A stretch of DNA of 43,156 bases from Bryobacterales bacterium (lineage in GTDB: Bacteria > Acidobacteriota > Terriglobia > Bryobacterales > Bryobacteraceae): contig PLOR01000031.1 of NCBI GenBank assembly GCA_003142185.1, forward strand, positions 1 to 43,156. Direction: 5' to 3'. The notes below the pieces were generated by a model. That model searched no databases and had not been told where the DNA came from. It saw only the letters and a program-made list of their open reading frames with translations. Shown piece by piece: positions 25,714 to 32,958 of this stretch (within the stretch, counting starts at the first letter, position 1; each line of letters begins with the position of its first letter). The position numbers and the translations under genes were made by a program.

Positions 25714-26526
25714 ATGCGCAAACTGACAATCGTTATCGCCGCGGTTGCGTTGGCTTTCGCGGCCACCGGCTGCAACAAGCTGAAGTCGCGCTCTCAGGTG
25801 AATGAGGGCGTGCAGGCATTCAAGGGCGCCCAGTATCCGCAGGCCGTCGAGCACTTCAAGAACGCGGTCGACCTCGATCCCACGTTTCTCTCGGCGCGCG
25901 AGTACCTGGCGGTCGCCTACTATCAGCAGTACATTCCCGGAGCACGGTCGCCGGAAAACGACCAGATGGCGGAGGCGGCTTACGACCAGTTTCAGAAGGT
26001 CCTCGAGCAAAACCCCAAGGACCAGTTGGCCATTATGTCCATCGCCAGTCTGTTCCTGAATCAGCAGAAATGGGATGACGCCAAACAGTGGTTCGAAAAA
26101 GCCATCGCCGTGTCGCCCAACAACGCCGACGCATATTACAGCCTGGGGTTCATCACCTGGTCGCGGTGGTTCCCGGCATTCGGCCAAGCGCTTGCCAGCC
26201 TAGGCATGAGACAGGAAGACCCGGGGCCGATCAAGGACAAGAAGGTCAAGGCGGAGCTCAAGGAAAAATGGGATCCGGTGATCGAGGACGGGTTGAAGGA
26301 CCTGGACAAGACGCTGGAGATCAACCCGGAGTACGATGACGCGATGTCGTACGAGAACCTGCTCATCCGCGAGCGTGCTTACCTGGCGGACACCAAAGAG
26401 GAGTACGAACAACAGGCCAAGATCGCCGATGCCTGGCTCGACAAGGCCATGGCGACTAAGAAGAGCAAGGAAGAGAAGAAGGTCAAGCAGTCGGGCGGCG
26501 GCATCGTCGCCGAACCGGCAAAGTAA
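25714..26526 (+). CDS. TPR lipoprotein of the ton operon
   Basis: A 270-residue lipoprotein with lipobox FAATGC (acylated Cys20), so it sits on the periplasmic face of a membrane. At least three TPR units follow (AVEHFKNAVDLDPTFLSAREYLAVAYYQQ, QFQKVLEQNPKDQLAIMSIASLFL, WFEKAIAVSPNNADAYYSLGFI), and a helical C-terminal half ends in a Lys-rich segment. It starts 14 bases after exbD with AGGAG upstream, so it is co-transcribed and probably attaches to the TonB/ExbB/ExbD machine. The operon ends in a strong terminator. The partner cannot be read from sequence. Confidence 0.88.
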   Translation: MRKLTIVIAAVALAFAATGCNKLKSRSQVNEGVQAFKGAQYPQAVEHFKNAVDLDPTFLSAREYLAVAYYQQYIPGARSPENDQMAEAAYDQFQKVLEQNPKDQLAIMSIASLFLNQQKWDDAKQWFEKAIAVSPNNADAYYSLGFITWSRWFPAFGQALASLGMRQEDPGPIKDKKVKAELKEKWDPVIEDGLKDLDKTLEINPEYDDAMSYENLLIRERAYLADTKEEYEQQAKIADAWLDKAMATKKSKEEKKVKQSGGGIVAEPAK

Positions 26527-26554
26527 GGACCTACAGAACCGCTGCTTTCCCTGC

Positions 26555-26604
26555 ACGCTCGCGGCTGGAGCACCATCTGCTCCAGCCGCGAGCGTTTGTG
26601 TTTT
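26555..26604 (+). terminator. intrinsic terminator of the ton operon
   Basis: An 18-bp perfect stem (26555-26572 with 26578-26595) around a 5-base CCATC loop is followed by a T-rich run (TTTGTGTTTT). It lies 28 bases after the lipoprotein stop. This is the clearest intrinsic terminator in the window. Confidence 0.9.
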
Positions 26605-26965
26605 GTAGCGCCGGCGGTCTCCGCCGCCGGTGTCCTTTTCAGAGCGGAATACGACCCGGTGAGGAGCGGACTGGCCGCGTGTTCCGAACAGTGGCCGTGG
26701 GGCAAGCGCGTAACCTGAAATTCCGGAGTTGGACGCCTTGTATCAGGGCACGGCTTGAGCCGTGCCGCCGACCACGCACATTCTGATGGCTTTAGCCCCT
26801 GTCTGCTGCAGGGGCTAAAGCCCATCAGCATCATCCCGTTCCGGCACGGCTGAAGGCGTGCCCTGATACAGGTGCTCCGCTGTGGAAATGCAACTTCGCC
26901 GAAGTTGACTTCGGAATCCAGGCGTAAAAGGCACAAGACACCGGCGGCAAGACCGCCGGCGCCAC
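26605..26965. repeat. composite of three nested inverted-repeat families
   Basis: Outer pair: 26605-26635 and 26935-26965, inverted copies of a 31-base GTAGCGCCGGCGG-type unit that can itself fold. Middle pair: 26737-26767 and 26842-26872, inverted copies (three differences) of a unit containing GGCACGGCTTGAGCCGTGCC. Core: 26783-26801 and 26809-26828, a 19/20-base stem (GGCTTTAGCCCCTG) around a 7-base loop. No gene lies inside. The outer family recurs at 40791-40911. It resembles BIME/REP clusters. The remainder of the 26640-26934 segment holds no gene. Confidence 0.85.
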
Positions 26966-26968
26966 CGT

Positions 26969-28069
26969 TCAGCGGGAGCAGCAGGGGCTGGTGACGAGGA
27001 TTTCCGGCATGCCGGGTTGCCGGCTGGAGCCATCGGCGGTGAAGTAGCGCTGCGCGGAGAGGTTGCGGTAGAGATTGCCGGCGACGGCGGAAGCCAGCGG
27101 GCCGTTCACGCCCTTGTAGGGGCTGGCCAGCATGACTACCACCACCAGCTTGTGGAAGCCCACTTCGTTGAAAGAGCCGAACCAGCCCATGAAATTGCCC
27201 GCACGATAATCGGTGCAGGTGCCGGTCTTACCGAGAATCGGCTCGTTGGGGTCGTAGGCCGCGCCGCGCGCGGTCCCGTACTCCACCGCGCCGCGCATTC
27301 CCATTTTGATATCGTCGATGCCGTTGGGCGCCAGCTCCAGTTGGCGCTTCACTTGCGGCGCCAAATGCGACGCCTCGTCCGCGCTGTGAGGATATTGCAA
27401 GTAATACAGTGTGCCGCCGTTGGCGATAGCCGAAAGCAGCGCGGCGAGTTCCAGCGGTGTCATCTGGAACCCTTCACCGTAGGCCGTCATTAGAATCATG
27501 CCGCCCTTCGGCTGCGCAGTGGCGACCTCGCCGGGCTGCTCGCCGGAAATATCCAAACCCGCCTTTTCGCCCAGGCCCATCATGCGAGCGTAGCGAGTTA
27601 CCGTTTCGAAGCCCAGACGGCTGCCCAGCGCGCCAAAGTACTCGTTGTTGGAACGCGCCAGCGCGGTCGTCATGTTGTAACTCAAGTAACGGCCTATGCG
27701 AACGAAAGTGTCGCGCTCCACGACGTGCTCGGTGAGGGCGGCCAGGGCGGTGACCAGCTTGATCGTGGAGCAGGGGATGAACCCGGTCTCGAAGGCGAGC
27801 TTCTGGCCGACTATGGTAAGGACGCGCCCATTGTCGGGGTCCACCACCACTACCGAGCCGCGGCGCGTTCCCAAGGCCTCGACTGCGGCGCGGCGCACGG
27901 TCGGGTCGTCGCCTTCGCTGTCGTCCCCGGCGGCAGGGTCCACCGGATGCGCCCGGTGGCGCACGGCCGACCTTCTGCCGGATGCCGCCGATGCCGACGC
28001 GGCAGATGCAACTCCCGCGCTCAGCACGAAAGCCGCCGCAACCACCCATCCCAGTGTTAGCCTGCTCAT
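26969..28069 (-). CDS. stand-alone penicillin-binding transpeptidase domain protein
   Basis: A 366-residue exported serine transpeptidase that would cross-link peptidoglycan. A signal anchor/peptide (about 8-27) is followed by a Ser/Ala/Asp-rich linker (28-60) and the transpeptidase fold. All three active-site motifs are present: STIK (Ser101-Lys104), SNN (140-142) and KTGT (281-284). There is no glycosyltransferase domain and no class B pedestal, so it is shorter than FtsI or MrdA. It ends in an odd cysteine-rich CCSR. The ATG at 28069 is chosen to keep the signal sequence; a good promoter lies upstream at 28146-28174. It could be a minor transpeptidase, a carboxypeptidase or a beta-lactam sensor. 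Confidence 0.85.
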   Translation of the reverse strand: MSRLTLGWVVAAAFVLSAGVASAASASAASGRRSAVRHRAHPVDPAAGDDSEGDDPTVRRAAVEALGTRRGSVVVVDPDNGRVLTIVGQKLAFETGFIPCSTIKLVTALAALTEHVVERDTFVRIGRYLSYNMTTALARSNNEYFGALGSRLGFETVTRYARMMGLGEKAGLDISGEQPGEVATAQPKGGMILMTAYGEGFQMTPLELAALLSAIANGGTLYYLQYPHSADEASHLAPQVKRQLELAPNGIDDIKMGMRGAVEYGTARGAAYDPNEPILGKTGTCTDYRAGNFMGWFGSFNEVGFHKLVVVVMLASPYKGVNGPLASAVAGNLYRNLSAQRYFTADGSSRQPGMPEILVTSPCCSR

Positions 28070-28145
28070 GTTCGGCGAAAAACCGCTGCCGGGGGGCGCC
28101 AGAAAACTGTACGCAAAAGCACTAAATCCGGCAGGACGTGTAGCC

Positions 28146-28174
28146 ATTATCGGTTACTCTGCCTCAGGAATCAA
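28146..28174 (-). promoter_or_regulatory. sigma-70-type promoter of the transpeptidase gene
   Basis: On the minus strand, TTGATT (28169-28174) and GATAAT (28146-28151) are separated by exactly 17 bases, close to consensus. The transcript would start about 70 bases before the ATG at 28069. Confidence 0.6.
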
Positions 28175-28450
28175 CCGGAGGAATACCCTACCATCTACGG
28201 TTAACACCGGAGCTACTACCACAAGCAACTCACTGAGGGAATTGCGTTTGCGAGACGCACTGCGCGGACGCGCCAAGTGCGCCCAGGGCATATCGGATCA
28301 ATCAGTTGCGGCGCCCACGCAGCCAATCGAAGGCCGGCATGGAGCCCGCGCGCGGAGGGAGGGCGGCAGCGGGCCTTCTGGCTCCCAACACGCCAAAACG
28401 GACAAACCGCGCCGCCAGATCCGCAGTCCAATGTGTAAACTTCGCCCGGG
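28175..28450. other. intergenic stretch with no recognised gene
   Basis: About 275 bases between the transpeptidase promoter and the stop of the next minus-strand gene. Open frames here are overlapping and not protein-like. I see no structured RNA, repeat family member or tRNA. Confidence 0.5.
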
Positions 28451-28906
28451 CTACTTCAGCTTTTCCAGTTTCTTGCGGATGTCGGCGGCGTTCTTGGCGT
28501 CCGCCGCCAAATCCAGGTACTTCTTGTAGGCGTCTCGGGCGGCGTTCTTGTCTTTGAGCCTTTGATCGGCTTCACCGAGCAGCAGCCATGCCTCGCTATT
28601 GCTGTCATCCCACTTGGTGGCCTCCCGGTAACGGCCGGCCGCAGCGCGGTAGTTCCCCTTCTTGGCGTAAAACTTGCCCGCCACGACGTCTTTCTTCGAC
28701 TGCAAGGGGTTAAAAGAATACGCTGTGGTCGCCAGCGAAGAGTCTTCTTCCGGAGGCACTTCCTGCTTGTCTGAGGTGGCGGGCTGCGGATGCACCGTCT
28801 TGAGTTGCGCTGGCGGCGAATCGGGTGGTGTCTGCGGGTTGCCGGAATTCTGGGCCGCCAGAGAGGCTGCGCCCAGTGCCAGCAAGGCCAGAAGCCAGCG
28901 TGACAT
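28451..28906 (-). CDS. small secreted TPR protein
   Basis: A 151-residue protein with a signal peptide (MSRWLLALLALGAASLAAQ), a Pro/Ser-rich low-complexity linker (about 20-70) and two TPR-like units near the C terminus (DVVAGKFYAKKGNYRAAAGRYREATKWDDSNSEAWLLLGEA and the following RLKDKNAARDAYKKYLDLA). Lys-rich end. It resembles small periplasmic TPR proteins that cap larger assemblies, but no partner is visible. It is the nearest upstream gene to the transpeptidase on the same strand; the 381-base gap and separate promoter argue against co-transcription. Confidence 0.72.
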   Translation of the reverse strand: MSRWLLALLALGAASLAAQNSGNPQTPPDSPPAQLKTVHPQPATSDKQEVPPEEDSSLATTAYSFNPLQSKKDVVAGKFYAKKGNYRAAAGRYREATKWDDSNSEAWLLLGEADQRLKDKNAARDAYKKYLDLAADAKNAADIRKKLEKLK

Positions 28907-29070
28907 AATTCAATTTTACCGTAGCGACAACAGGTTGCGCACGACCCGCAGAAAAACAAGCGGGTTATCGTTTCGGACCATGCTCCAGTTTTGTGCGAAA
29001 GTTGCATCCGGCAGCCGTTTTGTGAAATAGATTGCGAAGCCGGCGCCGCGGCGCTTGCCGCGGGATCGGC

Positions 29071-29856
29071 TCATCCACTCTTGAACCCAAAGAGCCGCTT
29101 GCAGCGCTTCCACACCTCCGGCAATGCTAGGCCGCCGATCCCGACAAGAAACCATTTCGCCACCGCCCATACGCTTCCAAGTATCGACTCAAGCCGTCCT
29201 CGGAAACCCACGATGACGATGATTTCCTGTTCTTTGACTTGGTATTCGCTCTCCGTGTTGAGACCTGGCAATGTCACTACGACCGCAACCCGCAGAAGGA
29301 GTTTGAGTTTTCCGGTCTTCGTGGGTACGACCTGCCACTGCCAGAGAGTAGGACGTGCGGGATCTACAAACTGCTTCGGCGGACTGCTGCTTGTAACTTG
29401 AAAGCCATCCCCCGAGAGAGTGGCGGACATTTCCGGTGCGACCGGAACGGGGTCAACAACAGTGAGCTTCCCAGGGCCGCTCATGGCTGTCGCGAGGGCT
29501 TGCGCATCACCGAGGGTGAGGCCCGCTTGGACCGTGTGCGCGCGGTCTCTTACCATCGTGTTCTCTGCCTTTAGATAAACGTTGCGCCTGGGCAAGCCTT
29601 GAATGAACTGAGCGATGGAAGTGCGCTGGGTCTCGGCAGCAGGTTGCATCTTGAGAGCACGTTGAAAGGCCTCCAGGGCAGCCAACTCCCTATCTGACAA
29701 AGGGTCGGTACGCACGACCAGATGACGGATCTCAGCATCGTTAGTTGTGGGCGCAGCGACCGCAACGGCAAAGAACTCTGGTCCGGCCGCGTTCGCGTGG
29801 CCGAATAACGTGGAGGCGAGAAAGGCCAGTAAAATCGTCCTCGAAGCCGAGGTCAT
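29071..29856 (-). CDS. unrecognised exported, membrane-anchored protein
   Basis: A 261-residue protein that I do not recognise. It has a signal peptide (about 1-23, ending in HANA-AG), a mixed region (25-130), a beta-rich stretch with a repeated W-Q-W and V-V-V-type strand (WQWQVVPTKTGKLKLLLRVAVVV, about 165-205) and a C-terminal membrane helix (about 225-247) followed by a basic cytosolic tail (KRCKRLFGFKSG). The region seems somewhat lower in GC than its neighbours. It stands beside another anchored unknown protein (29912-30406) on the same strand, suggesting an islet of two co-acquired genes. Confidence 0.55.
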   Translation of the reverse strand: MTSASRTILLAFLASTLFGHANAAGPEFFAVAVAAPTTNDAEIRHLVVRTDPLSDRELAALEAFQRALKMQPAAETQRTSIAQFIQGLPRRNVYLKAENTMVRDRAHTVQAGLTLGDAQALATAMSGPGKLTVVDPVPVAPEMSATLSGDGFQVTSSSPPKQFVDPARPTLWQWQVVPTKTGKLKLLLRVAVVVTLPGLNTESEYQVKEQEIIVIVGFRGRLESILGSVWAVAKWFLVGIGGLALPEVWKRCKRLFGFKSG

Positions 29857-29911
29857 TTAGGCCAGCTTATTGTATCGCCTGGCGGTGATAGATGCTACCC
29901 CACCCCGCTGG

Positions 29912-30406
29912 TTAGGATGCGCGGCGCCACGCGTGTGGCGGGTATACATTGCCGATGGTCGCAACCGTAGGGTCGGGGAAAACGCGCACGGTTTTCCAGT
30001 CCTTCAGGTCAATTTCAAGCCGCTGCTGGGATACTTCGTCCGAGTCACGATAACGAAGAATCCGAGTCGCCAGCCAGGGCTTAACAGGGTCCAAGACGAT
30101 GCTGCCGTGATGCTCTCTTGTCTGGCCAGTGGAAGGGTCAATATCCTGGGCGTGAACATCGAGAAGCCCCGAGTCTGCCGCCCACCAATCGCGGCTCAAA
30201 GACACAACCGTAAGGCCCGCGCCCTGCATCGGGGTGCTGGCAATCGTTCGGCCCTCAAAGTCGTAGGCTACCCAGGTGCCGACCAGTCTACGGGCGGCGA
30301 CATAGGCCCTAATTCGTGTCTTCACATCCCAAAGATAGGCTGCAATGAGGCTGGCAACGATTCCGAGGAAGAAGCCAATCAGCATGCCTTTCCAGAACTC
30401 GCTCAT
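29912..30406 (-). CDS. small unrecognised membrane-anchored protein
   Basis: A 164-residue protein with an N-terminal membrane helix (about 7-27, GMLIGFFLGIVASLIAAYLW) and a soluble domain starting LVGTWVAYDFEGRTI, reminiscent of lipocalin-like or DUF-type ligand-binding small barrels (GTW start and alternating strands), then RLEIDLKDWKTVRVFPD. No catalytic motif is seen. It lies 55 bases before the larger unknown protein on the same strand, so the pair is probably co-transcribed from a promoter between here and uvrC. Function unknown. Confidence 0.5.
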   Translation of the reverse strand: MSEFWKGMLIGFFLGIVASLIAAYLWDVKTRIRAYVAARRLVGTWVAYDFEGRTIASTPMQGAGLTVVSLSRDWWAADSGLLDVHAQDIDPSTGQTREHHGSIVLDPVKPWLATRILRYRDSDEVSQQRLEIDLKDWKTVRVFPDPTVATIGNVYPPHAWRRAS

Positions 30407-30740
30407 GGCAACAGTGTAGCGCCATGGCTATCAAACTGGCCGGTCTGGCGCGGCGACTTATCCTGGCGGCCTTAGGCGCGTACAAACGCTGCTATGAGCC
30501 ACAGCAGTGCTCAAGCCAGCGTCAGAATAAACCACCAAACCATGAGGATCTTGATTGTGCGAACTGATCGTTCTACGGACGTGAGGCGTACGGTCGAGTC
30601 CGTCGCGGTCCCTCGAAGCCGTAGCCGCATTGGCACGCCTTCGCGTCGTAATCGTTATTGAACGAACATGCTGGGCATTTCACATCAGTGAGCTTAACGG
30701 CACGTTCGTCCTGACAGTGAGAGACACCGCCGCATCCTGT
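30407..30740. other. region between the unknown pair and uvrC
   Basis: About 330 bases with no supported gene. A 38-codon frame from 30542 is too short and Arg-rich to trust. The uvrC frame is open upstream of its ATG here, but the translation is not UvrC-like. I see no repeat family member. Confidence 0.4.
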
Positions 30741-30743
30741 GCA

Positions 30744-30793
30744 ATAATTGAATTAAGCGCCCTAGAATCAACAGCGTTAGGTAATTCAATTAT
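30744..30793. promoter_or_regulatory. 12-bp AT-rich inverted repeat across the uvrC promoter
   Basis: ATAATTGAATTA (30744-30755) is exactly inverted at 30782-30793, with 26 bases between. A candidate promoter (TCAACA 30768-30773, 17 bases, TATAGC 30791-30796) lies inside the pair and overlaps its right arm. It is thus a plausible operator for a repressor of uvrC; no LexA-type motif is seen. Confidence 0.5.
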
Positions 30794-30806
30794 AGCGTTC
30801 CCTCCG

Positions 30807-32618
30807 ATGGATCTCCGTGAAAAGGCAGCGCAGCTCCCGCTCGCGCCCGGCGTGTATCTGTACAAGGATGGCGGCGGCCAGGTCATCTACGTCGGCAAGG
30901 CCAAGGTCCTCCGCCACCGCGTGCGCAGCTATTTTTCCGAGGACAAGCTGGCCGATGTCAAGACCGGGAGTCTCATTGCGGAAGCGCGCGACATCGACTA
31001 CATTCTGGTCGACAACGAAAAGGAAGCGCTGGCGCTCGAGAACAACCTCATCAAGCAGTACCAGCCGCGCTTCAACGTGCTATTGCGCGACGACAAGACC
31101 TACCCGTACGTCAAGCTGACGCGCGAGCGCTACCCGCGAGTGTACGTGACCCGCCGCCTGCGCAAGGACGGCGCCACCTATTTCGGCCCCTTCTTCCCCG
31201 CCAACCTGGCGCACCGGCTGGTGCACTTCATCCACCGCCATTTCCTGGTGCCGTCTTGCAAAGTGGACCTGACACGTTACCACCCGAAGCCGTGTTTGCA
31301 GTACCACATTCACCGCTGCCTGGGCCCGTGCGTGGAGGGCCTGGCTGACGGGGATGCCTACGAGGCCGCGGTGCGCAACGTGCGGCAGTTCCTGGAGGGC
31401 CGGCACACGGACCTGGCGCGCGAGCTGCGTGGGCGGATGGAAGCGGCGTCGGGCGAAATGCGGTTCGAGGAAGCGGCCTCGCTGCGCGACCTGCTGGCCA
31501 CGGTGGAAGAGATCGAACAGCGGCAGAAGATGGCGGCCGCCAAGGGCGACGATGTCGACATTTTCGGCTGCTACGCGGAACCGCCGCTGGTGGCGCTGAA
31601 CCTGTTTCACCTGCGCCACGGCCAGATCGTCGACCGGCGCGAGTTCTTCTGGGAGGATCAGGAGGAATTCGACGAGCCGCAGTTCTTCTCTTCGCTGCTC
31701 AAGCAGCTCTATCTCGACCAGCAGTTCATACCGGCGGAGATTCACGTGCCGGTGGATTTCGAGGACCGCGACACGCTGGAGGAGTTGCTCTCCGAGAAAC
31801 GTGGCGCGCCGCACGGCGGACGGGTCGAGATCCGCACGCCGCAGCGCGGGCAGAAAAAGGCGCTGATGGACCTGGTGGGGACTAACGCCAAACACAGCTT
31901 CGACGCGCGCTTCCGCGTGTTGAAGCCATCGTCGAAGGCGATTCAGCAAGCCTTGCAGGACGCGCTCAACCTGCCTGTGGCGCCCACGCGCATCGAATGC
32001 TTCGACATTTCGCACATCCAGGGAACCGACAAGGTGGCCAGCATGGTGGTGTGGGAAGACGGGCGCATGAAGAAATCCGACTACCGGAAGTTCATCATCA
32101 GAACGGTGGTCGGCAACGACGATTTCGCCAGCATGCGCGAAGTGGCGACGCGCCGCTACGCGCGGCTGCTGGAAGAAAAGCAGCCGCTGCCCGGGCTGGT
32201 GCTGATCGATGGCGGGCTGGGCCAGTTACACGCGGCGGCGGAATCGCTCGAAGCGCTGGGCATCGCCGATCAGCCGCTGGCCTCCATCGCCAAGCGCGAG
32301 GAGATCATCTACGTTTTCGGGCAGGAAGACGAACCGGTGGTGCTGGACCGCTTCTCGCCCATCCTGCACCTGGTCCAATCCATTCGCGACGAGGCACACC
32401 GCTTCGCCGTCACCTTCCACCGCTCGCGCCGCTCCGCGCGCCAATTGACCAGCGAGTTGGACGCGATTGCGGGCGTGGGCGAGAGGACGGTGCAGAAGCT
32501 GCTGAAGCAGTTCGGCAGTACCGAGCTGGTGCGGGCGGCCTCGGAAGACGATCTCGCCAAGGCCGTCGGCCGCGCCGCCGCGCGCAAGGTGAAGGCGCAC
32601 TACGCGCATTGCCCTTAG
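30807..32618 (+). CDS. uvrC: UvrABC system protein C
   Basis: The excinuclease that makes both cuts around a DNA lesion in nucleotide excision repair, after UvrA/UvrB recognition. Full length, 603 residues. The GIY-YIG nuclease domain begins GVYLYKDGGGQVIYVGKAKVL (about 15-95), a Cys-containing block with HPKPCLQYHIHRCLGPC follows (about 150-170), the UvrB-binding UVR helix pair is about 205-235, the RNase H-like domain carries FDISHIQGTDKVASMV and LVLIDGGLGQL, and the helix-hairpin-helix end is AIAGVGERTVQKLLKQFGS. The ATG at 30807 is chosen because similarity starts there. A possible operator lies just upstream, and a hairpin with a T-run follows the stop. Confidence 0.95.
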   Translation: MDLREKAAQLPLAPGVYLYKDGGGQVIYVGKAKVLRHRVRSYFSEDKLADVKTGSLIAEARDIDYILVDNEKEALALENNLIKQYQPRFNVLLRDDKTYPYVKLTRERYPRVYVTRRLRKDGATYFGPFFPANLAHRLVHFIHRHFLVPSCKVDLTRYHPKPCLQYHIHRCLGPCVEGLADGDAYEAAVRNVRQFLEGRHTDLARELRGRMEAASGEMRFEEAASLRDLLATVEEIEQRQKMAAAKGDDVDIFGCYAEPPLVALNLFHLRHGQIVDRREFFWEDQEEFDEPQFFSSLLKQLYLDQQFIPAEIHVPVDFEDRDTLEELLSEKRGAPHGGRVEIRTPQRGQKKALMDLVGTNAKHSFDARFRVLKPSSKAIQQALQDALNLPVAPTRIECFDISHIQGTDKVASMVVWEDGRMKKSDYRKFIIRTVVGNDDFASMREVATRRYARLLEEKQPLPGLVLIDGGLGQLHAAAESLEALGIADQPLASIAKREEIIYVFGQEDEPVVLDRFSPILHLVQSIRDEAHRFAVTFHRSRRSARQLTSELDAIAGVGERTVQKLLKQFGSTELVRAASEDDLAKAVGRAAARKVKAHYAHCP

Positions 32619-32632
32619 CGTCCACGCCTACT

Positions 32633-32653
32633 CCCTTAAGGCAAGGGTTTTAT
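32633..32653 (+). terminator. short intrinsic terminator after uvrC
   Basis: CCCTT (32633-32637) pairs with AAGGG (32643-32647) around a 5-base AAGGC loop and is followed by TTTTAT. Only 5 bp of stem, but placed 15 bases after the uvrC stop. It may also serve the small minus-strand gene opposite. Confidence 0.5.
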
Positions 32654-32859
32654 AGCACCAGGTTGTCTAGCGGCAGTTTTTGGCCGAATTTGGTGCTGCG
32701 ATGAATCGTTAACCGCTTGGGTGGTTCGAGCCGCGCGAGCCGGCTGGCAAGGTAGAAATGGCTGCGGATGAACCTGACCGGCCATTCCGGCTCGCGATGA
32801 AGACGCCTGGCCGCTTCGGCTTCGGGCAGCCGCTTTCCCCGCCGAATCACGCATCGCAT
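32650..32859 (-). CDS. possible small basic protein
   Basis: A 69-residue frame from an ATG at 32859, rich in Arg, Leu and Pro, with no motif that I recognise. It ends at the uvrC terminator and is antisense to nothing, so it may be a real convergent gene, but its Arg-rich composition is also what chance frames in GC-rich DNA look like. Kept as low confidence. Confidence 0.3.
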   Translation of the reverse strand: MRCVIRRGKRLPEAEAARRLHREPEWPVRFIRSHFYLASRLARLEPPKRLTIHRSTKFGQKLPLDNLVL

Positions 32860-32958
32860 AATTGTAGTGTATGAACATGGATCGGTATGAATCGGGGTCG
32901 CTGAACAACACAGAGAGTGGCGGCCCGGCCTCATGGCAGGCGGAAACGGAGTAACCAG

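Noticed and set aside
30542-30658. 38-codon frame beginning MRILIVRTDRS
   Set aside because: Arg-rich, no ribosome-binding site, no similarity to known short proteins.
30655-30690. GAAC-containing sequence upstream of uvrC considered as a LexA box
   Set aside because: Spacing matches neither the GAAC-N4-GTTC nor the GTTC-N7-GTTC type.
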